Assembly: GCF_042680125.1 (NCBI RefSeq)
Contig: NZ_JBHTNY010000048.1
Source of the DNA: Robinsoniella peoriensis
GTDB taxonomy: Bacteria > Bacillota > Clostridia > Lachnospirales > Lachnospiraceae
Length of the DNA: 57,850 nt
Strand: one strand, 5' to 3'
Shown: piece after piece, positions 51,701 to 57,850 of the stretch
How the letters are laid out: the number at the start of each line of letters is the position of its first letter
How positions within the stretch are numbered: the first letter of the stretch is position 1
Made by a program: the position numbers and the translations under genes
Notes under the pieces: generated by a model
Told to the model about the DNA's origin: nothing
The model's database searches: none
The model's input: only the letters and a program-made list of their open reading frames with translations

Positions 51701-53962
51701 TTACAATTTCCAGATCTCCTCATTATATTGCCTGATCGTCCTGTCAGATGAAAAATAGCCTGCTTCGCTGATATTTACCAGCATCTTTTTAGCCCATGCC
51801 ATTCTATCTTCATAATCCGTAAACGCTTTATCTTTTGTCTCAATATAATCATTGATATCCAGAAGTGTCATAAACCAGTCTTTATGAATCAATTCCTGAT
51901 GAAGTCTGCTTAAGTTTTCTTCACAGCCTATCTTTATCATCTCTTTGCTCACAATAAAATCCACCATTTCTCTGATGGCTGCATCGGTATCATAGAGATC
52001 TTTTGATACATAATCGGCTTTCTCGTAGTGGGCAATGACTTCTTCACTTGATTTTCCAAAAATATAAATATTGTCATCACCAACCAGCTGGTGAATTTCC
52101 ACATTAGCCCCATCTTCAGTACCAAGGGTTACGGCTCCATTTAACATGAATTTCATATTTCCGGTTCCGCTGGCTTCCTTGGACGCCAGTGATATCTGTT
52201 CAGATACATCGCAGGCCGGAATCAGTTTAGACGCTTTGGTTACATTATAGTTTTCCACCATTACCACGTTTAAGTATGGTCGAACACTGGCATCCCTGGA
52301 AATCATTTCCTGAAGGCATAAAATAAGGTGAATAATATCTTTTGCTATCACATATGCCGGAGCAGCTTTTGCACCAAAGATCATGGTAATCGGTCTCTTT
52401 GGAAGTTTTCCTCCCTTTATTTCCAGATATTTGTGAATAATATAAAGTGCATTCATCTGCTGTCTTTTATACTCGTGCAGACGTTTGATCTGAATATCAT
52501 AGATGGAATATTCATCAATTTCTATCCCCTGAGTTTCTTTCAGATACTCCTTTAATGCTGCTTTGTCTTTGTTTTTAATCTCCAGAAGGCTTTTTAAAAC
52601 TTTTTCATCTTCTGCAAATTTGCGTAATTCTTTCAGACAGTCCGCATCCTCTTTAAAGCCTTCTCCGATAAGTCCGCTAATCAGTTCTGTCAATTCCGGA
52701 TTACAATGCATCAGCCAGCGGCGGAATGTAATTCCATTTGTCTTATTATTAAATTTTTCAGGATAAATATCATAAAAATGCTTCAATTCAGATTCTTTTA
52801 AAATCTGTGTATGAAGTGCCGCAACCCCATTTACGCTGAAACCATAATGAATATCCATATGTGCCATGTGTATGCGGTTGTCTTTGTCAATAATTGCTAC
52901 TTTTTCATCCGTATATTTTTCTTTGATTCTTCTGTCCAGTTCATCTATAATCGGAAGCAGATGTGGTACGGCTTTTTCCAGATAGTATCTTGGCCATTTT
53001 TCCAGAGCCTCAGCCAGAATCGTATGGTTGGTATATGCACACGTTTTGCTGACAATGCAGATGGATTCATCCATTGAGATCCCTTCTTTTATTAACAGGC
53101 GGATCAATTCCGGAATTACCATAGAAGGATGGGTATCATTTATCTGAACCACTGCGTGTTTGTATAAATCATGAAGGCTGTAGCCATTATCCCTGCATTC
53201 CCGGATAATCAGCTGTGCTGCATTACTGACCATAAAATACTGCTGGTAAATACGAAGCAGCTGTCCCTTTTCATCACTGTCATCCGGATACAGAAACAAC
53301 GTCAGATTGTGAAGGATATCATTTTTATCAAAATGAATCCCCTCTTCTACAATGGATTCATCCACTATGTCGATATCAAATAAATGCAGTTTATTAGCGT
53401 GGTTATGATATCCGGTAACGTCAATATCATAAAGGCTGGAAATCAGCTTAAATCCTTTGAACGGAACTTCAAAATGCGTATCTGTCTTTGTCAGCCAGCT
53501 TTGCTCTGTAATCCAGGGATTTGTCAATTCTTTTTGCTTATTATTTTCAAAAATCTGGCGGAACAGTCCATAATGGTAATTCAGTCCGATTCCATCGCCA
53601 TTTAAGCCAAGGGTTGCAATCGAGTCTAAAAAGCAGGCAGCCAGTCTGCCCAGTCCGCCATTTCCAAGGGAAGGTTCCAGTTCTGCTTCTTCTATCTGTG
53701 TCAGATCTTTTTTATTTTTGCAAAGAATCTCTTTTACCTGGTCATACAGCCCCAGATTAATCAGGTTGTTGGATAAAAGCTTTCCAATTAAAAATTCTGC
53801 TGATATATAATACAGTTTCTTTTCCCCACTGTTTTTACCTGATTTTTTTATGTGATTCTTCGTAAGTTGTAAGAGTCCAAGATAAATTTCTTCATCAGAG
53901 CATTCTGCAATTGTCTTTTGAAATTTTTCTTCCAGGTATCCGTTTAATTCTTTTTCTAACAT
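51701..53962 (-). CDS. glgP: Glycogen/starch phosphorylase
   Basis: GT35 enzyme that releases glucose-1-phosphate from alpha-1,4-glucan. The active-site signature with PLP lysine is EASGTGNMKFMLNGAVTLGTEDGANVE. Other motifs are LGNGGLGRLAACFLDSIATL, NDTHPSMVIPELIRLL and QIKRLHEYKRQQMNAL. It has 753 residues, at the compact end for the family, with no N-terminal regulatory extension. It is divergent from the LacI gene across an intergenic region with LacI-type palindromes, suggesting repression by that regulator. The start has GGAGGTAAT-type site upstream. Confidence 0.96.
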   Translation of the reverse strand: MLEKELNGYLEEKFQKTIAECSDEEIYLGLLQLTKNHIKKSGKNSGEKKLYYISAEFLIGKLLSNNLINLGLYDQVKEILCKNKKDLTQIEEAELEPSLGNGGLGRLAACFLDSIATLGLNGDGIGLNYHYGLFRQIFENNKQKELTNPWITEQSWLTKTDTHFEVPFKGFKLISSLYDIDVTGYHNHANKLHLFDIDIVDESIVEEGIHFDKNDILHNLTLFLYPDDSDEKGQLLRIYQQYFMVSNAAQLIIRECRDNGYSLHDLYKHAVVQINDTHPSMVIPELIRLLIKEGISMDESICIVSKTCAYTNHTILAEALEKWPRYYLEKAVPHLLPIIDELDRRIKEKYTDEKVAIIDKDNRIHMAHMDIHYGFSVNGVAALHTQILKESELKHFYDIYPEKFNNKTNGITFRRWLMHCNPELTELISGLIGEGFKEDADCLKELRKFAEDEKVLKSLLEIKNKDKAALKEYLKETQGIEIDEYSIYDIQIKRLHEYKRQQMNALYIIHKYLEIKGGKLPKRPITMIFGAKAAPAYVIAKDIIHLILCLQEMISRDASVRPYLNVVMVENYNVTKASKLIPACDVSEQISLASKEASGTGNMKFMLNGAVTLGTEDGANVEIHQLVGDDNIYIFGKSSEEVIAHYEKADYVSKDLYDTDAAIREMVDFIVSKEMIKIGCEENLSRLHQELIHKDWFMTLLDINDYIETKDKAFTDYEDRMAWAKKMLVNISEAGYFSSDRTIRQYNEEIWKL

Positions 53963-54015
53963 TCTATTACCTCCTGATTCATAAATGGCTCTCGTAATTT
54001 TTATATCATTTTTTT

Positions 54016-54037
54016 CGAAACTTTTCGAAACTTTTCA
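54016..54037. promoter_or_regulatory. Two overlapping LacI-type operators (glgP side)
   Basis: CGAAACTTTTCG at 54016-54027 is a palindrome (CGAAA/TTTCG) and CGAAACTTTTCA follows at 54026-54037. Both lie in the glgP-lacI intergenic region and resemble MalR-like operator half-sites. Confidence 0.6.
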
Positions 54038-54066
54038 TTGCCATATTATCATTTTTATGGTATATT
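54038..54066 (+). promoter_or_regulatory. Promoter of the lacI-type gene
   Basis: TTGCCA at 54038, 17-base spacer, TATATT at 54061. Confidence 0.55.
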
Positions 54067-54080
54067 GTCAATATAATTTT

Positions 54081-54099
54081 CGAACTGCCAGAAAGTTCG
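54081..54099. promoter_or_regulatory. Palindrome CGAACT-N7-AGTTCG before the lacI-type gene
   Basis: Inverted repeat between the predicted -10 and the ribosome site, in position to block transcription; possible autoregulatory operator. Confidence 0.5.
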
Positions 54100-54117
54100 T
54101 TACTCGGAGGAAATCTT

Positions 54118-55113
54118 ATGGCGACAATTAAAGATATAGCAAAAAAATTAGGCATCTCACCCGCCACCGTTTCCAAAGGCCTGAACGGTGCAAGCGACAT
54201 TAGTGAAAAAATGCGTCAGTCCGTACTGGACGCCGCGGTGGAACTGGGATATAAACCAAAATCCCTGCAGGGCAAAGTAATGCGCAAAATCTGCATTATG
54301 GTTGAAGATATGAACTATGAAAATGTAGACCAGTTTGGTTATGAAATTATCTCCGGCTTTGAACAGGCTGCAGTCCGCAACGACTATGAGGTTACGATTG
54401 TTCCCACCAACCTTTCTATGCAGACCCGTGAGAAATATGATACCTTTATGTTAAAAAATGGCTATTCAGGAGCATTTCTTCTTGGTTTCCGCCTTCACGA
54501 TGACTATTTAAAACAGCTGAACCATACCAAAGTTCCTACGGCGCTTTTAGATAATTACATTGAAGACAATCCCTGGGTCGGATATGTAGGTACCGATAAT
54601 TTTGAAGGCATGAAAGGTGTGGTTAACCATCTAGCCGCAAAAGGGCACAAACGGATCGCCATGCTCTGCGGTAACCAGGATTCTATGATTACGGAACGCC
54701 GTCTGAATGCGTACAAACATTTTCTGTGGGTAAATAAAATAGATCTTGATTTAGACCTGATTGCTTATGGTGATTACCATGTAGACTGCGCTCCCTTATA
54801 TGTACCTCATTTTCTGGAAAAAGGAGCAACTGCGATTATCTGCGCCAGTGATTTTATTGCATCCGGCGTAATTAAACAACTTTATAATATGGGGAAAAAG
54901 GTTCCCGAGGACATCAGTGTTACCGGATATGATGACCTTCCCCTGGCCAGATATCTGACCCCGGCATTGACTACGGTCCGCCAAAACCGGGTAGATCTTG
55001 GTAAAAGTGCATTTATTCTTGTGGATAGCCTGATCAAAGGTGTTCCCATCAGCCGGATTGAAATGCGCCCTGCCTTCGTTGAACGTGATTCCACTTGCTA
55101 TATCATGCATTAA
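54118..55113 (+). CDS. LacI family transcriptional regulator
   Basis: LacI/GalR repressor of 331 residues. HTH and hinge at the N-terminus (MATIKDIAKKLGISPATVSK, LNGASDISEKMRQSVLDAA). The periplasmic-binding-like effector domain includes GFEQAAVRNDYEVTIVPTN, VGTDNFEGMKGVVNHLAAKGHKRIAML, AIICASDFIASGVIKQLYNMGKKVPEDISVTGYDDLP and PALTTVRQNR. It is divergent from glgP, with palindromic sites between them; a maltodextrin or glycogen signal is the likely inducer (inference). Three bases separate its end from the convergent thiD. Confidence 0.95.
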   Translation: MATIKDIAKKLGISPATVSKGLNGASDISEKMRQSVLDAAVELGYKPKSLQGKVMRKICIMVEDMNYENVDQFGYEIISGFEQAAVRNDYEVTIVPTNLSMQTREKYDTFMLKNGYSGAFLLGFRLHDDYLKQLNHTKVPTALLDNYIEDNPWVGYVGTDNFEGMKGVVNHLAAKGHKRIAMLCGNQDSMITERRLNAYKHFLWVNKIDLDLDLIAYGDYHVDCAPLYVPHFLEKGATAIICASDFIASGVIKQLYNMGKKVPEDISVTGYDDLPLARYLTPALTTVRQNRVDLGKSAFILVDSLIKGVPISRIEMRPAFVERDSTCYIMH

Positions 55114-55116
55114 TTA

Positions 55117-55896
55117 TTAAATACGGTAACAGTGGTTCAAAGGTCCCGCGCCCTGTCCCAAATCCAGATTTGCCCGGATAGCACCGGATAGATACTCCTT
55201 CGCGCGCCTCAGGCTGCCTTCCATATTATATCCTTTTGCCAGCTGGCAGGCAATTGCAGATGACAGAGTACAGCCAGTTCCATGGGTGTTCGGATTATCC
55301 ATATGCTTTTCGTAAAACCAGGTTGCTTTTCCATTTTCATACAAAAGGTCATTGGCAGTCTCTTTTTGATGCCCGCCCTTAATCAGCACGGCACCATCAT
55401 AGAAACCGGAGATCACCCTGGCTGCTGTCTCCATATCGCCTGGACTTTCTATTTTCATCTGACTCATCACTTCTGCTTCCGGTATATTCGGTGTAACCAG
55501 AGCAGCCAGCGGCAATAATTTTTTCATGAACGCATCTCTTGCCTCTTTTTCTAATAACGTTCTGCCGCTGGTTGAGACCATAACCGGATCCAGAACAATA
55601 CGAAATGCTCCATATTCCGCAAGTTTTCCTGCTGCAGACTGAATCAGTCCGGCATCCGGAATCATTCCGATTTTAACCGCATCCGGAAAAATATCCCGGA
55701 ATATGCAGTCCAGCTGCTGTTCTAAAAATTGGGGTGTACATTTTTCTATTCCAAATACCCCCATCGTATTTTGTGCCGTCAACGCTGTAACAGCGCTCAT
55801 GGCATACATTCCATGTACTGTGATTGTTTTAATATCTGCCTGTATCCCCGCTCCGCCACTGCAGTCCGAACCTGCTATTGTAAGTATTTTCTTCAT
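55117..55896 (-). CDS. thiD: Hydroxymethylpyrimidine/phosphomethylpyrimidine kinase
   Basis: Phosphorylates HMP to HMP-P and then HMP-PP in thiamine synthesis. Ribokinase-like fold: KILTIAGSDCSGGAGIQADI at the start, VLDPVMVSTSGRTLL, ALVTPNIPEAEVM, and the catalytic GTGCTLSSAIA near the C-terminus. It has 259 residues. Upstream is an inverted-repeat element and then the HAD gene and thiE on the same strand. Some ThiD homologues act on pyridoxine (PdxK); the CTLSSAIA site with thi neighbours favours ThiD. Confidence 0.95.
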   Translation of the reverse strand: MKKILTIAGSDCSGGAGIQADIKTITVHGMYAMSAVTALTAQNTMGVFGIEKCTPQFLEQQLDCIFRDIFPDAVKIGMIPDAGLIQSAAGKLAEYGAFRIVLDPVMVSTSGRTLLEKEARDAFMKKLLPLAALVTPNIPEAEVMSQMKIESPGDMETAARVISGFYDGAVLIKGGHQKETANDLLYENGKATWFYEKHMDNPNTHGTGCTLSSAIACQLAKGYNMEGSLRRAKEYLSGAIRANLDLGQGAGPLNHCYRI

Positions 55897-55988
55897 TTTG
55901 TTGTCCTCTGTCCATTATATATTTTCATTGCTGCACTGCCCACTTCCAGATTTCCTGTCTCCTTGGGAAACCCGGGTTCATATTCTCC

Positions 55989-56150
55989 AGAGCGTGTCTG
56001 ATAATTGCTTTCTGACAGCTGCGCGTCACAGTTTGTGGGAGATTTGTCCCGGATGAAGGGCACATAGCGGGCTACGTAACCTGAATTCGGGGCAAATATG
56101 CCACAAAGTGGGGCGTGCAGATGGCGGGAATGAATTCTAAGACACGCTCC
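55989..56150. repeat. 162-bp inverted-repeat element (AGAGCGTGTC family), copy C
   Basis: Same length and nearly the same sequence as 27819-27980, with AGAGCGTGTC and GACACGCTCC ends. It lies between thiD and the HAD gene, ending four bases from the HAD stop, so it interrupts the thi operon. Confidence 0.85.
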
Positions 56151-56153
56151 AGG

Positions 56154-56810
56154 TCATCCTGAAATAAATTCTCCCATAGATACTGCTGAAATATCTGCCA
56201 GCCCTGTAATCTCTTCCCAATCCTTTTTGGAACTTTCATCATAAAGAGCCGCCACCGGAAATCCCGCCTGTTTTGCAGTCTTAACTGCATGAAGAACGTC
56301 TTCAAAAACAAACGTCTTTTCCTTACTCGTTCCCAGTTCTGAGAGCGCCGCTTCATAGATATCAGGCCGTTCTTTCCCCGCCCCTACTTTTCTGCAGGTA
56401 AATATTTCCTTAAAATATTTCAGAAGATCTAATCGTTTCAGACAAGTTTTCACCAACGGCTCATCCGTCGCCGTTGCTACACACATGGGAACCCCCTTTT
56501 TTCTCAGGCTCTCCAAAAACTCTTTTACAAATGGCTTCCCCTGAATTTTCCCCTGATAATTCTCCTGCACCATTTGATTCACTTCATCCATCATTGTCTT
56601 AATATCTTCCTGGAACTGATATTGCTCCTTTATATATCGGGCTGATTCCTCAAAGCTCATATCTTTTATAACTTCATCCAGATCCGTAGCAGGTACTTTC
56701 CCTTTCTTTTTCACATAAATACTGCCCATATTTTCCCACATGGCCATGGAATCCAGTAGTGTTCCATCCATATCAAAAATAGCTCCTTCGATTTCTCCTA
56801 ATCTGCCCAT
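56154..56810 (-). CDS. HAD superfamily phosphatase in the thi operon
   Basis: HAD subfamily IA hydrolase of 218 residues. Motif I FDMDGTLLDSM with nucleophile Asp, cap domain (residues about 20-90), motif II VATATDEP, motif III Lys near GAGKERPDIY, motif IV FVFEDVLHAVKTA. It overlaps thiE by 13 bases, so it is coupled to thiE. A phosphatase here could dephosphorylate thiamine phosphate or a pyrimidine intermediate (inference; HADs are promiscuous). Confidence 0.9.
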   Translation of the reverse strand: MGRLGEIEGAIFDMDGTLLDSMAMWENMGSIYVKKKGKVPATDLDEVIKDMSFEESARYIKEQYQFQEDIKTMMDEVNQMVQENYQGKIQGKPFVKEFLESLRKKGVPMCVATATDEPLVKTCLKRLDLLKYFKEIFTCRKVGAGKERPDIYEAALSELGTSKEKTFVFEDVLHAVKTAKQAGFPVAALYDESSKKDWEEITGLADISAVSMGEFISG

Positions 56811-57442
56811 AGATTTTCTTCCACCTCTTTTTTCAGACTTTTCACCGCCCCGGTAATGTCCTCGCTTGCAAATATCGCTGATACCACAGCGACTCCGGCA
56901 GCTTTACAGTTCCGAAGTTCCTTGATCTTCTCTTTTGTAATTCCGCCGATCACCACAACCGGAATCGGCACTGCTTCACAGATCTCTCGGATTGTCTCTT
57001 TTGTAATCACTTCCGTATCGTCTTTGGTAGATGTGGGAAATGCAGCCCCTACTCCAAGATAATCCGCGCCCTGCTCCCATGCGCTTTTCGCCTGTTCTAA
57101 TGTTCTGGCGGTGACCCCCAGTATTTTATCTTCTCCCAGAAGTTCTCTTGCTATTTTGGGCGGCATGTCTTTTTGTCCGATATGTACACCGTCTGCACCG
57201 CAGGCAATTGCCATTTCAACATCATCGTCAATTAAAAAAGGCACCTGATGACGCTTTGCAATCTCACCTATGCGCTTCGCTTCTTCCAGAAGTTCGTCCT
57301 TTTCCATATGTTTTTCCCTGAGCTGTAAAAAAGTAACCCCGGCAGCCAGCGCTTCCTCTATCTGTTCTTCCAGCGACTGCTCTCCCACCCATTTACGGTC
57401 TGTTACTGCATACAGTTTCAGATCTCTTCCACTAACTTTCAT
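56798..57442 (-). CDS. thiE: Thiamine-phosphate synthase
   Basis: Joins HMP-PP and thiazole phosphate to thiamine phosphate. Motifs of the TIM barrel: LYAVTDRKWVGEQSLEEQI, TFLQLREKHMEKDELLEEA, LIDDDVEMAIACGADGVHIG, GVTARTLEQAKSAWEQGADY, GAAFPTSTKDD and IPVVVIGGI. It has 214 residues with the start at 57442, chosen for AAGGAG nine bases upstream; an extension to 57550 would run through the leader's terminator. It is controlled by the upstream TPP-like leader. Confidence 0.96.
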   Translation of the reverse strand: MKVSGRDLKLYAVTDRKWVGEQSLEEQIEEALAAGVTFLQLREKHMEKDELLEEAKRIGEIAKRHQVPFLIDDDVEMAIACGADGVHIGQKDMPPKIARELLGEDKILGVTARTLEQAKSAWEQGADYLGVGAAFPTSTKDDTEVITKETIREICEAVPIPVVVIGGITKEKIKELRNCKAAGVAVVSAIFASEDITGAVKSLKKEVEENLWAD

Positions 57443-57519
57443 AATCGGTATCTCCTTATTTCTTCTTATATTAACCACATGAATCATAGAATCCATGATA
57501 CATCTGCAAATAATCCTGC

Positions 57520-57555
57520 AAAATAAAAGAAGTCCTGCAGGAAGATGCAAGACTT
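57520..57555 (-). terminator. Terminator of the thiE leader
   Basis: On the minus strand AAGTCTTGCA pairs with TGCAGGACTT over a 6-base loop, followed by CTTTTATTTT. It lies between the aptamer-like region and thiE, as expected for a transcription-attenuating riboswitch. Confidence 0.85.
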
Positions 57556-57649
57556 GTCCCTGATACTGTTTCCTAAAATCAGGTCACCGGTCGAAGTTCA
57601 TAACTTCCTCTCAGCCTGTCATACAAGCTCCCTGGATATCGTATCAAGG
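57556..57649 (-). promoter_or_regulatory. TPP-riboswitch-like leader with altered P4/P5 arm
   Basis: The minus strand shows P1 (CCTTGATAC/GTATCAGGG), the GGGAGC...CAGGCT stem, the conserved CTGAGAGG bulge, a GAAGTT/AACTTC side hairpin, GACC and then ACCTGAT, and an AGGGA at the 3' side: all TPP (thi-box) features in order. The pyrophosphate-sensing arm, usually containing GGATAATGCC, is instead TTTAGGAAACAGTATC. The terminator and thiE follow. The assignment is by motif order, not by a covariance search. Confidence 0.75.
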
Positions 57650-57753
57650 TTTTATTTGTTACCATATTTAATTAGTTTATCATAGGATTTCGAGAGCGTC
57701 AAATTATATCCTAAATTTTTACTTTAGAGCTACAGCGAATAATTTTATCTTAA

Positions 57754-57850
57754 ATTGGGGTTTAGCTGAGGAAGGACGCTTTGTAGATGTAGGTAGTGTA
57801 CGGAAAGATGGGTGTGGGAAACTGGCATGGGCTCCGTCAGCTGGCCGCAG
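57754..57850. repeat. Long-inverted-repeat element, copy 2 (cut by window edge)
   Basis: ATTGGGGTTTAGCTGAGGAA, GGACGCTTTG and GTGTACGGAAAG repeat the left arm of the element at 13938-14113, and the centre (CCGCAG) is shared. The right arm lies outside the window. Confidence 0.8.

Noticed and set aside
57443..57550. Extension of thiE to 57550
   Set aside because: It would translate the riboswitch terminator; the start at 57442 has a good ribosome site and matches the family.

Overview
The window reads as chromosome of a low-to-moderate GC, spore-forming, anaerobic Firmicute, most likely a gut Lachnospiraceae (Blautia/Ruminococcus/Dorea-like). The evidence is a GerA/SpoVAF-type spore protein, SPNTG-type wall sorting, class II GalT, the rpmE-DUF1385-prmC-prfA gene order, strong AGGAGG ribosome sites and many Gly/Ser-rich secreted polysaccharide-handling proteins. 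No phage, plasmid, CRISPR array, rRNA or tRNA gene was recognised.

Layout. 1-4.5 kb: a minus-strand sugar-sensing unit (solute-binding lipoprotein, YesM-type kinase, YesN-type regulator running off the left edge). 4.5-13.8 kb: mostly single genes: long-form HPF, a eukaryote-type HisA, YitT, a lipoprotein, SpoVAF-like protein, PAP2 phosphatase, DegV, an FMN-binding-like membrane protein, a YHYH/Ig-like secreted protein and an iron alcohol dehydrogenase. 14-17.9 kb: NadE, Hsp33 and a methyltransferase. 18-30.3 kb: a long collinear minus-strand run (rho, rpmE, DUF1385, prmC, prfA, glmM, ABC exporter, DUF2156, two aminotransferases, a small membrane protein) with several overlaps or gaps of a few bases. 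30.5-41.5 kb: envelope and surface genes, including an SPNTG-anchored protein with a Thr/Ser-rich stalk, a CBS-domain transporter-like protein and a 2245-residue secreted GH2 beta-galactosidase with FIVAR and Ig-like domains. 41.7-47 kb: a sigma-like protein without region 4 and with a His-rich tail, an S41 protease, a CdaR/PucR regulator, a second YitT and a divergent WecG/TagA-like protein. 47-57.8 kb: class II GalT plus an SDR, MerR, C39-like protease, glycogen phosphorylase divergent from a LacI regulator, and a thiamine operon thiE-HAD-thiD behind a TPP-riboswitch-like leader.

How the genes fit together. Galactoside and glycogen use is a theme: secreted GH2, GalT, GlgP with a LacI repressor, and the SBP/two-component sensor. 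A second theme is translation and termination (rho, L31, RF1 and its methyltransferase, HPF). The thiamine genes suggest salvage-level synthesis from HMP and thiazole phosphate.

Unusual points. (1) The TPP-like leader keeps the pyrimidine-sensing half but its P4/P5 pyrophosphate arm does not match the consensus. (2) A 31-bp hairpin repeat occurs three times on the minus strand, each time at the same distance before an ATG, two of them true gene starts. (3) A sigma-70-like protein lacks the -35-binding domain and ends in a His cluster. (4) Rho carries nine 12-residue Asn/Gln-rich repeats. (5) There are two families of small inverted-repeat elements, one with three copies plus a short derivative, the other with two copies, one of which supplies the nadE stop codon. 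(6) A fragment of a surface-protein C-terminus survives beside the MerR gene.
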